Of a stretch of DNA of 64,000 nt, positions 39,218 to 49,373 are shown piece after piece. Source of the stretch: Methylobacter marinus A45 (GTDB lineage: Bacteria; Pseudomonadota; Gammaproteobacteria; Methylococcales; Methylomonadaceae). The notes under the pieces are model-generated. The model was not told the DNA's origin. It ran no database searches and was given only the letters and a program-made list of their open reading frames with translations. How positions within the stretch are numbered: the stretch's first letter is position 1; each line of letters opens with the position of its first letter. The stretch spans positions 1,937,285-2,001,284 of the forward strand of contig NZ_KB912877.1 in assembly GCF_000383855.1 (NCBI RefSeq), in the 5' to 3' direction. A program made the position numbers and the translations under genes.

Positions 39218-40534
39218 TTAATGCGATAAAGTTCTCAACAGATTGGAATAGTCTTCGGCCACCTTACTATCGGCTTCCTTGAGTTCACTGATGCGCTTGC
39301 AGGCATTCATGACCGTCGTGTGATCACGGCCGCCGAAAGCCTCGCCGATTTCCGGAAAACTGTGCGAAGTCAGTTCCCTGGCCAGCGACATGGCCATTTG
39401 CCGCGGCCGGGTAATGGATTGCCGTCTGTTTTTGGAGGACAGATCGGCCACGCGGATTTTGAAATACTCGGCCACGGTCTTTTGAATGTTGTCTATGTTG
39501 ACCAGTTTGTCCTGCAGGGAGATCAGATCATGCAGCGCTTCCTTGGTAAACTCGGTCGTGATTTCGCGCCCCGTGAATTGCGCATTGGCAATCACGCGCC
39601 TTAACGCGCCTTCCAGGTCGCGGACATTGGACGGAATTCTTTTCGCGATAAAAAACGCGACTTCCTGAGGCAAATCCACATTCGCCAGATGCGCTTTTTT
39701 CATCAAGATCGCGGCCCGGGTTTCCATGTCCGGCGGTTCGATGGAAACAGGAAGCCCCCAACCGAATCGCGATTTCAAGCGGTCTTCAAGTCCGATGATT
39801 TCCTTCGGGTATTTATCGCAGGTTAAAACCACCTGATGTTTTTTTTCCAGCAAGGTATTGAAGGTATGGAAAAACTCTTCCTGCGAGCGTTCCTTGCCAG
39901 CGAAGAATTGAATGTCGTCGATCAGCAGCACGTCCACGCCGCGATAATATTCCTTAAAGGTATTGATGGAGTTTTGCTGCAACGCTTTGACCATATCCTG
40001 GACGAATTTTTCCGAATGCAGGTAAACAATCGTGGCCGACGGATTTTTTTGCAGAACGGCATTGCCTATCGCATGCATCATATGGGTCTTGCCCAATCCT
40101 GAACTGCCGTAAATCAGCAACGGGTTATAAGCCTTGCCGATGTTTTCGGAAACCTGGATCGATGCGGCCTTGGCCAACTGATTGGATTTGCCTTCGACAA
40201 AATTGTCGAAAGTAAAAGCCTTATTAAGAAAGTTGGGGCTGGCTTTTTTGGTTTCGGCCGGTTTGGCGATCGTTGCGGCGGTGGATACGGTGGATTTTTT
40301 AGAGCCGATCTCAAGAATCAGACCTAATTCACCATTGGAAAATTCATGAATGGTTTCTTCAATTTTGGCAAAATGATGTTGCTTGACCCAGTCCAGTACA
40401 AAGCGATTTGGCGCCAGCAGTTTGATTTGTCCGTCGCTTTCTATGGCCTGAAGCGGCCGTATCCATGTACTGAAATCCGAACTGGAGATTTCATTTTCAA
40501 GTTTAGAAAGGCAGTTATTCCAAATTGAGCTCAT
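39218..40534 (-). CDS. dnaA: Chromosomal replication initiator DnaA
   Basis: AAA+ initiator that binds DnaA boxes and opens the origin. 438 residues: N-terminal DnaB/DiaA domain ([20 protein letters not shown]), a linker, Walker [10 protein letters not shown] at 143-151, [20 protein letters not shown] for Walker B, and the C-terminal DNA-binding signature [14 protein letters not shown]. It is divergent from rpmH. Likely binding targets in the window are 52267-52399 and 39197-39205. Confidence 0.98.
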   Translation of the reverse strand: MSSIWNNCLSKLENEISSSDFSTWIRPLQAIESDGQIKLLAPNRFVLDWVKQHHFAKIEETIHEFSNGELGLILEIGSKKSTVSTAATIAKPAETKKASPNFLNKAFTFDNFVEGKSNQLAKAASIQVSENIGKAYNPLLIYGSSGLGKTHMMHAIGNAVLQKNPSATIVYLHSEKFVQDMVKALQQNSINTFKEYYRGVDVLLIDDIQFFAGKERSQEEFFHTFNTLLEKKHQVVLTCDKYPKEIIGLEDRLKSRFGWGLPVSIEPPDMETRAAILMKKAHLANVDLPQEVAFFIAKRIPSNVRDLEGALRRVIANAQFTGREITTEFTKEALHDLISLQDKLVNIDNIQKTVAEYFKIRVADLSSKNRRQSITRPRQMAMSLARELTSHSFPEIGEAFGGRDHTTVMNACKRISELKEADSKVAEDYSNLLRTLSH

Positions 40535-40620
40535 TGAAGTATATAAGATATTGATTTTTAATTAGTGAAGGAATTTTGCTTGGCTGCCACTATACAGCAA
40601 TAAAACAATGCACTACAGAA

Positions 40621-40650
40621 TTGACAGGGCTATGTTCTTTATTTTATCAT
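40621..40650 (+). promoter_or_regulatory. Candidate sigma-70 promoter of rpmH
   Basis: TTGACA (40621-40626), an 18-base spacer and TATCAT (40645-40650) precede rpmH by about 55 bp in the dnaA-rpmH divergent gap. The -35 is perfect and the -10 matches four of six. A leftward dnaA promoter must also lie in this gap. Confidence 0.6.
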
Positions 40651-40705
40651 CCAACGTCTTTTTTATCCGTTTTTGTTAACCCTAATCTGATCAGGTCCTG
40701 AATCA

Positions 40706-40840
40706 ATGAAAAGAACATACCAACCCAGTAAAATCAAACGCGCCAGAACTCACGGTTTCCGCGCCAGAATGGCGACAGTCGGCGGACGAAGAGTGATCAA
40801 CGCTCGCAGAGCAAAAGGTCGCGCCAAATTAACGGTTTAA
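40706..40840 (+). CDS. rpmH: Ribosomal protein bL34
   Basis: A 44-residue basic protein of the large ribosomal subunit. [18 protein letters not shown], then [19 protein letters not shown], is the classic L34 sequence. It heads the rightward rpmH-rnpA-yidD-yidC-mnmE cluster, 11 bp before rnpA. Confidence 0.98.
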   Translation: MKRTYQPSKIKRARTHGFRARMATVGGRRVINARRAKGRAKLTV

Positions 40841-40851
40841 CTAACCGGTAT

Positions 40852-41220
40852 GTGGCTGAGAAAGTTTTCGGTTTTCCCCCACAGTTACGGTTAAAGAAAC
40901 CGGCTGAATATAAAAAGGTTTTTGCTAAGCCTGTAAAATCAAGCGATCAGTATTTCACGCTGTTAGCCATCAGGAATGATCTTGATCATCCGAGGCTAGG
41001 CTTAGCAATTGCCAAAAAAAATATAAAAAAGGCAATACAACGGAATGTAATTAAACGTATTGTCCGGGAAAGCTATCGATTAAAGCAACAAAGCATAGGA
41101 AATATAGACATTGTTGTCTTGGCTCGCAGGGATGCAGCAGATGCTCCGCCGGACTTGCTAAGAAAGTCTTTGGAAAGGCATTGGCTTAAATTGGTAACCC
41201 GATGCGATTCATACTCATAA
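40852..41220 (+). CDS. rnpA: Ribonuclease P protein component
   Basis: Protein subunit that helps the RNase P RNA mature tRNA 5' ends. 122 residues with a GTG start at 40852 (reading frame [20 protein letters not shown]) 11 bp after rpmH. The core [18 protein letters not shown], then [12 protein letters not shown], contains the RNR-type conserved basic motif. Its stop overlaps yidD by 19 bases. Confidence 0.95.
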   Translation: MAEKVFGFPPQLRLKKPAEYKKVFAKPVKSSDQYFTLLAIRNDLDHPRLGLAIAKKNIKKAIQRNVIKRIVRESYRLKQQSIGNIDIVVLARRDAADAPPDLLRKSLERHWLKLVTRCDSYS

Positions 41221-41438
41221 CATTCATAAAGTTTTACAAGTACTTTATTAGCCCCTTACTTGGCAATAATTGTCGCTTCTATCCCAGTTGTTCCGCTTAT
41301 GCCTTGGAAGCGCTTCAGCTCCATGGCGCCGTAACCGGCACCTATCTCACGCTCAGAAGATTATCAAAATGCCACCCTTTTCATGAAGGTGGCATTGATC
41401 CTGTTCCAGAAAAATTTGGTAATAATAAGAATGGATAA
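41202..41438 (+). CDS. yidD: Membrane protein insertion efficiency factor YidD
   Basis: A 78-residue protein that aids YidC-dependent insertion. It has the family pattern [20 protein letters not shown], continuing [13 protein letters not shown] and [17 protein letters not shown], with its conserved cysteines. It overlaps both rnpA and yidC, as is usual. Confidence 0.96.
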   Translation: MRFILITFIKFYKYFISPLLGNNCRFYPSCSAYALEALQLHGAVTGTYLTLRRLSKCHPFHEGGIDPVPEKFGNNKNG

Positions 41439-43131
41439 TATTAGATTTGTATTAATCGTTACTTTTGCAATGCTCGTTTTTATGCTGTGGCAGGCGTGGC
41501 AGGTGGACTACGGCCCCAAACCGCCCGTTGCAGTAACAGATCCCAATACTACGAACACGAAAGAAGATCTGCCAACCGCTACCGGCGGCGTTGCGCCGAC
41601 GGAAACCGCGAAACAGGAATCCTCGGCGGTACCGTCCGTCGCCGTGCCTTCGGCTAAAATCATCAAAGTAAAAACCGATGTCCTGGACTTGGAAATAGAT
41701 ACCTTGGGCGGCACGCTGCGTAATCTGGATCTGTTGGAATATCCGGTGGAAAAAGAAAATACCATCGTCAACCGCCTGCGCGACATGCTTGGCCTGTCGG
41801 TTTCGGAAAAAAATCTTGCGCCAACGCGGTTATTCGACAGCAACCCGGACAAATTATTTTTGGCGCAAAGCGGCTTGATTGCCGATAGCGGTTCAACAGT
41901 CGCGGCTACTCACCATACCGTTTTCAATAGCGAAAAAGACAGTTACGTACTGGAACCTGGCCAGGACACGTTGACGGTGCCATTGACCTGGACCGACAGC
42001 AGTGGTCTGGCGGTAACTAAAATGTTTACATTTAAACGCGGCAGTTATCAAATCGGCCTGGAACAGAAAGTACAGAACAATTCCGCCCAACCCTGGACCG
42101 GCAGACAATACAGCCAGCTGATGCGCGTGCCTTATCAGGATGAGAAAGGCAATACTTTTATCAGAACCTATACAGGCGGCGTCTTTTATACCGAGGAAGA
42201 AAAATATCAGAAAGTGGACTTCGATGATATGGCCGAGGAGAATCTGAGCGTCAAGACTACAGGCGGCTGGACAGGCATGATTCAGCATTATTTCGCGGCT
42301 GTATGGATTCCGCCGGCCGATCAGGAAAACCATTTTTACACGAAGGAGCTGAAAGACTGGCGCTATGTGATTGGCGCTTATTCAGAGCCTATGACTGTCG
42401 CCAGCAATGCCGATGTCCGGTTTACCTCGCAATTATTTGCCGGTCCTAAAATTCAGCCGATGATGGAAGACATCGCCAAAGGCTTGGAACTGACGGTTGA
42501 TTACGGCTGGCTGACTTTTATCGGCAAGCCTATTTACTGGCTGCTGAACCAGATATATGACGTGGTGGGCAACTGGGGCTGGTCCATTATCGGCGTGACC
42601 TTATGCATTAAGCTGCTGTTCTTCAAACTGTCGCAAGCCAGTTTCCGGTCAATGGCAAAGATGCGCAAAATTCAGCCGCGTCTTAAAGAAATGCAGGAAC
42701 GCTTTGCCGATGACAGGCCTCGTTTCAATAAAGAAATGATGGACATGTACAAACGCGAAAAGGTCAACCCCTTAGGCGGCTGTCTGCCTATTTTGATCCA
42801 GATCCCGGTGTTTATTTCCCTGTACTGGGTACTGGTTGAAACGGTGGAACTCCGCCAGGCGCCTTTCATGTTGTGGATACAGGATTTGTCGGCCATGGAT
42901 CCTTTTTATGTCTTGCCTGTGCTGATGGGTATCACCATGAAAATCCAGCAAAGTCTGAATCCGGCGCCGATTGACCCGATTCAGGCCAAGATCATGAAAA
43001 TGTTCCCTATCGTGTTCACTATTTTCTTCCTGTTCTTTCCGGCCGGTCTGGTTTTATATTGGGTTGTTAACAATACATTGTCTATCATTCAGCAATCGTA
43101 TATTACCCGCCAGATCAATGAAGAAGCATAA
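41431..43131 (+). CDS. yidC: Membrane protein insertase YidC
   Basis: Inserts inner-membrane proteins with or without SecYEG. 566 residues: an N-terminal helix ([18 protein letters not shown]), a large periplasmic P1 domain, and five C-terminal helices with [20 protein letters not shown]. The start is the ATG at 41431 (MDNIRFVLI), overlapping yidD by 8 bases; an ATG at 41383 would run through yidD. The F0 subunits of ATP synthase are classic substrates. Confidence 0.97.
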   Translation: MDNIRFVLIVTFAMLVFMLWQAWQVDYGPKPPVAVTDPNTTNTKEDLPTATGGVAPTETAKQESSAVPSVAVPSAKIIKVKTDVLDLEIDTLGGTLRNLDLLEYPVEKENTIVNRLRDMLGLSVSEKNLAPTRLFDSNPDKLFLAQSGLIADSGSTVAATHHTVFNSEKDSYVLEPGQDTLTVPLTWTDSSGLAVTKMFTFKRGSYQIGLEQKVQNNSAQPWTGRQYSQLMRVPYQDEKGNTFIRTYTGGVFYTEEEKYQKVDFDDMAEENLSVKTTGGWTGMIQHYFAAVWIPPADQENHFYTKELKDWRYVIGAYSEPMTVASNADVRFTSQLFAGPKIQPMMEDIAKGLELTVDYGWLTFIGKPIYWLLNQIYDVVGNWGWSIIGVTLCIKLLFFKLSQASFRSMAKMRKIQPRLKEMQERFADDRPRFNKEMMDMYKREKVNPLGGCLPILIQIPVFISLYWVLVETVELRQAPFMLWIQDLSAMDPFYVLPVLMGITMKIQQSLNPAPIDPIQAKIMKMFPIVFTIFFLFFPAGLVLYWVVNNTLSIIQQSYITRQINEEA

Positions 43132-43140
43132 TTTGTATTA

Positions 43141-44490
43141 GTGAACTTCGACTCTTTCGATACCATTGCAGCAATTGCAACACCGCCAGGGAATGGCGGT
43201 GTCGGTATTATCCGCATTTCAGGCCCTGATGTTACGGCCATAGCCAAACAGCTGATCACCAAACCCCTACAGCCTAGATTGGCGCTGTTTTCGGCTTTTC
43301 TCGATGAAAACGGTTCGGCGATCGATTCCGGCATCGCGATTTATTTTCCCGCCCCTGCTTCCTACACCGGTGAAGATGTCCTTGAACTTCAAGGGCACGG
43401 TGGTTCCGTGGTATTGGATATGCTGCTGCGGCGGGTTCTGTCGCTGGGCATTCGATTAGCCAATCCCGGTGAATTTACCGAGCGCGCCTTCCTGAATAAC
43501 AAACTTGATCTGGCACAGGCCGAGGCCGTCGCCGATTTAATAGAAAGCAGCACCGAGCAATCCGTGCGCTCCGCGCAAAAATCCATGCAGGGCGTTTTTT
43601 CGGAGCAGATCAATGCGCTGGTCGCCGAGCTGACGGAACTGCGCACCTATGTCGAAGCCGCCATCGATTTTGTCGATGAAGAAATCGACTTTCTAAGCGA
43701 TGGGGTCGTGGAAAACCGCATCATCCGTTTATTGGAGCGCATCGAACAGATCCAGGCTACGGCCCGGCAAGGCCGCCTGTTACGCGATGGCATGACCGTC
43801 GTGCTGGCGGGCAAACCCAATGCCGGCAAATCCAGCCTGCTCAATGCCCTGGCCGGACATGACGCGGCCATCGTCACCGATATCGCCGGCACGACCCGGG
43901 ATGTGCTAAGAGAGCGGATTCAGCTTGATGGCATGCCTTTGCATGTGATCGATACGGCCGGTTTGAGAGAAAGCGACAATGCCGTGGAAAAAGAAGGCAT
44001 ACGCCGGGCACAGGAAGAAATCAAGCAGGCTGACAGAATTCTGTTGCTGCTGGACAGCCGAGACAGCGAAGATGAACAGCAACTGCTGCCCTATTTGCCG
44101 GAAAATGTCAGCCTCACCCGGATTTATAACAAAATAGATTTAACCGCCAGGGAACCTGAGATAAGGCAGACAACGGCAGGTTGTGAAATTCACCTGTCCG
44201 TTAAAACAGGTGCCGGCATGGAACTGCTCAGACAGCATCTGAAACAGTGCATGGGCTACCAGGAACAGACCGATAATGTGTTTATAGCCCGAAGACGCCA
44301 TATTGAAGCTCTAGGAAAAGGCTATGACTTTGTCCTGAGTGCGTTGCATCAATTGCAGGGCAGCCAGGCCGGCGAACTGGTCGCGGAAGATTTAAGGCAG
44401 GCTCAGAACAGTCTGGGGGAAATTACCGGAAAATTTACATCCGATGATTTGTTGGGGAAAATATTTTCCAGTTTCTGTATCGGAAAGTGA
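43141..44490 (+). CDS. mnmE: tRNA modification GTPase MnmE (TrmE)
   Basis: GTPase partner of MnmG in wobble uridine modification. 449 residues from a GTG start at 43141 (reading frame MNFDSFDTIAAIATPPGNGG). It has the N-terminal tetrahydrofolate-binding region, the G1 motif GKPNAGKSSLLNALAG, DIAGTTRDVLRE, then VIDTAGLRE, and the C-terminal CIGK whose cysteine is conserved. It ends the rpmH-mnmE cluster. Confidence 0.97.
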   Translation: MNFDSFDTIAAIATPPGNGGVGIIRISGPDVTAIAKQLITKPLQPRLALFSAFLDENGSAIDSGIAIYFPAPASYTGEDVLELQGHGGSVVLDMLLRRVLSLGIRLANPGEFTERAFLNNKLDLAQAEAVADLIESSTEQSVRSAQKSMQGVFSEQINALVAELTELRTYVEAAIDFVDEEIDFLSDGVVENRIIRLLERIEQIQATARQGRLLRDGMTVVLAGKPNAGKSSLLNALAGHDAAIVTDIAGTTRDVLRERIQLDGMPLHVIDTAGLRESDNAVEKEGIRRAQEEIKQADRILLLLDSRDSEDEQQLLPYLPENVSLTRIYNKIDLTAREPEIRQTTAGCEIHLSVKTGAGMELLRQHLKQCMGYQEQTDNVFIARRRHIEALGKGYDFVLSALHQLQGSQAGELVAEDLRQAQNSLGEITGKFTSDDLLGKIFSSFCIGK

Positions 44491-44830
44491 TTGTTGTATC
44501 ACGTCATTTCAGGTCATTTCATAACTCATTAAATTACAATAACTGGTAATTTTAACAAGGCAAGCGCATATAATTTTCAGGCTGAGAAGATAATTTTTTC
44601 TCTATACGAATCGCTTAAAAGCAGCTTCAAAACGCTTTTCTTCATACTCATTTTAGTAAGGTTCCTTTTTAGCAAGTTGATCAATAGTCTTGCCATCACA
44701 CGCGCCATACAATCATGCGAGCGATGAAAAAGTTTCCTGTAAACTTAATGACATGGTTCTATTGAAAAATAGTTTTAGTATCGCTGATTTTTAAATCAAT
44801 TTATATGCGCTTGCCCTGCCAGGATTTCTT
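44491..44830. other. Gene-free stretch after mnmE
   Basis: About 340 bp, AT-rich, with no convincing gene, RNA or strong hairpin. It separates the mnmE cluster from the decayed restriction locus. Confidence 0.5.
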
Positions 44831-45134
44831 ATGCAAGAGCCCTGCAATGAGGTTCTTATGTATAAGAATCAATTTTTTGCTATTTCTCCGCATGAAGCAG
44901 CGTACTTTGGGGAAAATGCAGAAAGCTTGTTATACAAATTCTATAAAACGGATAGTTTCATGGCATTAGAACCCGAGGCAAGGAAAATCATTGATCAGCT
45001 ATTAACAGCCGCCGGCTGGGTTATCTAAAGTCAACATTCATGCCAGTCGCGGTGTCGCCATTCGGGATTTCCCTTAAAACCAGGATACGGCGTCGCCGAC
45101 TATCTGCTTTATATCGACGGCAAGGCGGGCACCA
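44831..45134 (+). pseudogene. Remnant of type I restriction subunit HsdR (N-terminus)
   Basis: Three reading frames carry pieces of an HsdR N-terminal domain: EPEARKIIDQLLTAAGW, then NIHASRGVAIRDFP, then PLKPGYGVADYLLYIDGKAG. These match the usual order of the HsdR start (DxxLxxAGW ... ARGVAVREFPL ... GYADYLLFVDGK). At about 45134 the sequence jumps to HsdS, so most of hsdR is lost. The first 45 codons of the frame from 44831 are not recognised. Confidence 0.7.
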
Positions 45135-45690
45135 CCTTATGGGCAACTGTTGATCAAATAGGTGATATTCAGTTAGTAAAATGCTTGATAGGCAAAAATT
45201 TAAATCAGACCATGAGCTTAGACAGGGTGATGTTCTAGTTTGTGAAGGTGGAGAGCCAGGAAGGACGGCTGTTTGGAAGAGTCCAGATCCGGAAATGAAA
45301 TACCAAAAGGCTTTACACAGAGTCCATTTCTTCAGTGGTTATAATCCTAAATCACTGGTTTTTTCTTTAGAATATTTAGCAAAGACTGGAAAACTCGAAT
45401 ATTGGTTTACAGGTAGTACGATTAAACATTTCATGAGAGAATCTTTCTCAACACTTACTTTATCTATACCCCCTCTAGCCGAGCAACTTCAAATCATTTC
45501 AGAAATAGAACGTCGCCTCTCGATCGCCGACGAGATCGAGCAGCAAATCAATACCAACCTGAAGCGCGCCGAGCGCATGCGCCAGTCAATCCTGAAAAAA
45601 GCCTTTAGTGGCAGACTGGTTCCGCAAGACCCTGATGATGAACCCGCTGGCGTATTACTGGAAAAAATAAAGCAAGGGCAGAGCGCATGA
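45135..45690 (+). pseudogene. Remnant of type I specificity subunit HsdS
   Basis: WATVDQIGDIQL is a typical HsdS TRD opening. The frame then shifts into a 169-codon stretch from 45181 with GDVLVCEGGEPGRTAVWK, PPLAEQLQIISEIERRLSIA and the coiled coil RAERMRQSILKKAFSGRL. This is the second target-recognition half of HsdS. The first half and the interior of the TRD are missing, so specificity is unlikely to work. Its stop overlaps the following gene as ATGA. Confidence 0.75.
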
Positions 45691-47532
45691 CCGAAGCGGA
45701 ACTGTTGAATCAGCTCGATCTCGGAGAAGACCAGGAAATCGAATTCAAGTCGGCCGACGGCGGGCTGCCGAAATCCCTATGGGAAACCCTCTCTTCATTC
45801 GCCAATAGCGAGGGCGGTTATCTGGTTTTAGGCGTGCAGGAGAAAAAAGGCAAGCTGGATATTGGGCATTAAAAATCCGGAAGCGCAACGTAAAGCCTTT
45901 TGGGACGGCCATAATGACGCCAGAAAACTCAGCACGCCACTGTGTCATGAAGACGATATAAAAATCTTAACAGTACAGGGCAAATCGCTGTTATTGATAC
46001 GCGTACCTCAAGCTTCTCGCATGCAGCGCCCGGTCTATATCAATGGCAATCCATTAATAGGTACCTACAAACGCAACTATGAAGGCGATTACCGCTGCAC
46101 CGAAACAGAAGTGCGGCAAATGTTGCGTGATGCCAGTGACGAGCCGCAGGATTACGGTATTATTGAAAACTTTACGATAGAGGATCTGGATTCCGACACC
46201 CTCAAGGCTTATCGCAATCGGTTCGTGTCCAGAGAGCCGGATCATCCATTCTTGGCGCTGGACAATCAAGGCTTGTTGGAGAAACTGAATGGTTGGCGAC
46301 GCAACCGCAAGACGGGGCAAGAAGGGCTGACTCTGGCCGGTCTGTTTATGTTCGGCAAGGAACAAAGCATTCTTGAGGCTTTTCCGCATTATCAGCTGGA
46401 TTACCAGGAGCATCTGTCCGATGATCCTGAAGTGCGCTGGACTTATCGCCTGACCCTGGATGGCCGCTGGGAAAGCAACATTTTTAATTTCTATGCGCGG
46501 GTTTATCGGCGTTTAACCGACGATCTGGATGTGCCGTTCAAGCTGGACACCCAGGGCATCAGGCAAGGTGAAACGCATGTTCATGAAGCGTTGCGCGAAG
46601 CACTGATCAACTGTCTGGTACATGCCGATCATCGTTCCACACGCCCGATTAAAATAGTCAAACGGCGCGACCGAATAGAGTTTTTAAATCCCGGCCGTTT
46701 GCGGATTTCGCTGGATCAACTCTATGAAGGTGGTCTTAGTGATCCGCGTAATCCGGCCATGCTGAAAATGTTTCAGTTATTGGGCTTGGGCGAGAAATCG
46801 GGATCGGGCATGCCGAAAATCCTGCGCGCATGGCGCGAACAATCGTGGCTGAAGCCTTTGGTCAGTGAGAAGCTGGATTTAGATATGACCCAGATGACCC
46901 TGCCGGTCATCAGTCTGATACCTGAAGAAATCGATCAGGAGATTAAAGATATTGTCGGTGATGCTTACAGTTATTTGTCCGAGCTTGACCGATTTATCCT
47001 GGTTTTGGCGCATCGCTTTGGAAAAATAGGTAATGCCGATATCAAGCTTCATCGCCCTGAACATCCTCGCGAAATTGGTGATCATTTAAAAAATTTAGTA
47101 CAGCAAGGATGCCTCAAGCAATCAGGAAATGGGCGGGGAACGCGTTATTCTTTACAAGGCAAAATAGTGCCGGATTTGTTCTCTGAAATGGACATTAACT
47201 CCGAGCATTATCAAAGGAAGTCCGAACATAAGGAGACTAGCTTCGAACATAATGGCAGCAACTCCGAACATTATGCACATTTGTTAAGTCTTGCAGAGCC
47301 AATAAGAAATAAGCAGCGCACGGCCCCGGAGCAGGTGAAATCTGTCATTATACAATTGTGTGCTGATGAATTTTTATCGCTCCGAACATTAGCCGAATTA
47401 TTAAATCGGGCACCAGATAGCGTCAGAAACCACTATATCAAGCCTATGCTTAAAGCGGGTTTGTTAGAAGCTCGCTATCCAATACAACATAATCATCCTC
47501 AACAAGCTTATAAAACCAGGATAGAACATTAA
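45687..47532 (+). pseudogene. AlbA_2/Schlafen-like putative transcriptional regulator with frameshift
   Basis: The start [20 protein letters not shown] and [20 protein letters not shown] form the AlbA_2 (Schlafen-type) N-terminus. The frame then ends at 45872 after KGKLDIGH. The homologous continuation, [18 protein letters not shown], resumes in the +1 frame and runs 556 codons with EALREALINCLVHADH and the RecG-like ATPase-C segment IKIVKRRDRIEFLNPGRL, GLGEKSGSGMPKI. A winged-helix C-terminus follows. A one-base insertion or two-base deletion near 45860 explains the break. Such genes often sit inside type I restriction operons, as here. Confidence 0.75.
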
Positions 47533-47776
47533 TGAGTCCCGCCAACATCGTACAAAAACTCTGGAATTACTGCGACGTGCTACGTGATGATGGCATGAGC
47601 TATGGTGATCATGTCGAGCAACTGACTGATTTGATGTTTCTAAAATGGCCGATGAGCGTACCAAGCCGCCTTATAACCAGGCCAGGCTGATACCGGAAAA
47701 CTACAACTGGCAAAAATTGAAAGCCAGAGACGGTGTGTCAAAGAGCGTTGAAAACTTGTCTCATCCGACAATTTAA
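47532..47776 (+). pseudogene. Remnant of type I methylase subunit HsdM (N-terminus)
   Basis: The ATG at 47532 overlaps the previous stop (TAATG) and encodes MSPANIVQKLWNYCDVLRDD, then GMSYGDHVEQLTDLMFLK, the HsdM start. A frameshift follows, continuing MADERTKPPYNQARLIPE and NYNWQKLKARDG, after which similarity stops and the frame ends at 47776. The catalytic NPPF domain is absent. Confidence 0.75.
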
Positions 47777-47970
47777 ATTCTTAAATCTTAAATTCCTGCT
47801 GTTCCCCAAATTCACTTTGGTTAATCAAGTAGCAAACAATGTCAGCTTAAATCGCTGCAACTGCGATTAATGGATAATTGATAGGACTGGGATTTTACTT
47901 TCCGGATTGAAAATAAAATCAGGGGTTATTGAAAAATGCTTCAGGAGGTAGCCAAGGAAGGAGAGTAGCA

Positions 47971-48006
47971 GCTATATCAGGCAACTGGAAGCTGTCCTGA
48001 TATAGC
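47971..48006 (-). terminator. Hairpin after the small secreted-protein gene at 48016
   Basis: GCTATATCAGG (47971-47981) pairs with CCTGATATAGC (47996-48006), an 11-bp stem located 10 bases beyond the stop. The minus-strand tail lacks a T-run. Confidence 0.55.
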
Positions 48007-48015
48007 TTGGCGTTC

Positions 48016-48399
48016 TTACAATAATCCTTTCAGATCACTGAAAGCTTTTGAAGCATCTTGCAATTCTTGTTCTGCTTCTTGTAAAGAGTTCTTTTTAGCA
48101 TGTGAGCGTGCACTTTTCAGTTTGCCGTTCGCTCTTGAGCGTGCTACGTCTACTTTGTCATTAGCATTGATTTCTTTACTTGTATCTGACGCTTCTTTAA
48201 TCAAATCAGCAACAGCAGCGCCTTCTGCTCCGCTATTGATAGCGTCTATCGCTGCCTTGATTTTGCCTACAGTCATATCGATCGCATCAGCTGGCGCGTA
48301 TACGATTCTGCCTGGATCTTCAGCAAACGCAGAAGATGAAACAGCTCCCATTGATGTTGCGATCAATAAAGACAGTAAGACTTTTTTTAAGATTTTCAT
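48016..48399 (-). CDS. Small secreted helical protein, paralogue A
   Basis: A 127-residue protein with a signal peptide (LLSLLIATSMGAVSSSAFA, cleaved before EDP). The rest is alpha-helical with regular Ala/Lys/Glu spacing and no cysteine. The pattern KIKAAIDAINSGAEGAAVAD, later NGKLKSARSHAKKNSL and AEQELQDASKAFSDLKG, is shared with the gene at 48641, so they are paralogues. The family is unknown to me. Periplasmic location is expected. It is separated from its partner by 241 bp with terminator-like hairpins on each side. Confidence 0.8.
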   Translation of the reverse strand: MKILKKVLLSLLIATSMGAVSSSAFAEDPGRIVYAPADAIDMTVGKIKAAIDAINSGAEGAAVADLIKEASDTSKEINANDKVDVARSRANGKLKSARSHAKKNSLQEAEQELQDASKAFSDLKGLL

Positions 48400-48594
48400 T
48401 TTGCACTAATCCCACAAGTTGTAGTTATTTCAAGTTATATTGGCAGTATAACTATCTATTTTCATGGTCAAGAGTTATCTACCGGCGGTAATTCTAACAC
48501 ATTTTGAGCATTTTCAATGACCAAGAGGATTGAAAAAGCAGAATAGGCGGATTTTAGCGACTTAAATTAAAGCCGGTGGCGGGATTTCAAAAGA

Positions 48595-48628
48595 GTCGGA
48601 TTCGATCATAAGAACAATCAAATCCGAC
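48595..48628 (-). terminator. Hairpin after the gene at 48641
   Basis: GTCGGATT (48595-48602) pairs with AATCCGAC (48621-48628). On the minus strand the stem is followed by TCTTTTG. It lies 13 bases past the stop at 48641. Confidence 0.55.
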
Positions 48629-48640
48629 ATTATTCAGGTA

Positions 48641-49024
48641 TTAATGAGTTTTAGCGTATATTTCTTTTATCTCTTGAAAACCGGCTAAAGCTTCTTTTAA
48701 CTGCTGTTCTGAGGCTTTCATATCATTATTACGAGCTTCAATACGTGCCGCTTTCAATTTTGAACTGGCTTTATTGCGTTTTAAATCAAGCTCATTATTA
48801 GAGATATTTTTTTGCATTTGGCGCGCGTCATTAATCAAAGACATAACGGCTTCGTTATCGGCACCATTTTCAATGGCGGCAATGGATTCTTCCACTTTAG
48901 CGACAGTATCATCGATAGCAACTTTTACTTCTTCGCCTGTTGGATTTTTAGCAAAAGCTGTGGAAGCCGAAGCCAGGGAAATGGTTACAAATAAAGAGAC
49001 TGCTATTTTTTTTAATGCTTTCAT
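48641..49024 (-). CDS. Small secreted helical protein, paralogue B
   Basis: 127 residues, the same length as the gene at 48016. A signal peptide (IAVSLFVTISLASASTAFA) precedes KNP. The pattern VEESIAAIENGADNEAVMSL, then SSKLKAARIEARNNDM and ASEQQLKEALAGFQEIKEI, parallels paralogue A position by position. Like it, this looks like a soluble helical bundle with no cysteine. Function unknown; heme or metal binding as in cytochrome b562-like bundles was considered, but no conserved ligand pair is visible. Confidence 0.8.
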   Translation of the reverse strand: MKALKKIAVSLFVTISLASASTAFAKNPTGEEVKVAIDDTVAKVEESIAAIENGADNEAVMSLINDARQMQKNISNNELDLKRNKASSKLKAARIEARNNDMKASEQQLKEALAGFQEIKEIYAKTH

Positions 49025-49178
49025 TGGGCTATAAACCTCAGATATTTATTTATGGGGTTCAGACATAACGATTAAAATGAGAGTTTATGCGGGAAAGCAA
49101 GAATTCAAATTAATTAATGGCTACGCAGAGCGCGGCATTCTAGCACAGAAAAAAATTAAAACTGAATGATAATGAATA

Positions 49179-49370
49179 TTATTCATTATCCCTTTTAATA
49201 GTAAGGTAAATTTCTCCGGCCTCGTCGACGGCTAATATAAATAAGATCGGGGCACAGCAAACCGAACAATCTTCATAATATTCCTGCGGGCCGGAAGAAG
49301 TATCCACAAGAATATCAATAAGTTCGCCGCAATAGGGGCAGACAACATCGACTTCTTTCAGGTCATGCAC
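49179..49370 (-). CDS. CPXCG-motif cysteine-rich small protein
   Basis: A 63-residue protein with two cysteine pairs, VVCPYCGELIDI and YEDCSVCCAPI, the pattern of the CPXCG family of small putative zinc-binding proteins of unknown function. It is 4 bp downstream of the SDR gene on the same strand, so probably in one operon with it. Confidence 0.8.
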   Translation of the reverse strand: MHDLKEVDVVCPYCGELIDILVDTSSGPQEYYEDCSVCCAPILFILAVDEAGEIYLTIKRDNE

Positions 49371-49373
49371 GCG

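Noticed and set aside
40535-40705. dnaA-rpmH gap as oriC
   Set aside because: No perfect DnaA box was found; only TTATCCGTT-like sequence. The 52.3-kb cluster is much stronger.
45843-45849. AAAAAAG as a programmed -1 frameshift site in the AlbA_2 gene
   Set aside because: The reading frame phase is wrong for A-AAA-AAG slippage, and the needed shift is +1; decay is simpler in a locus with other broken genes.
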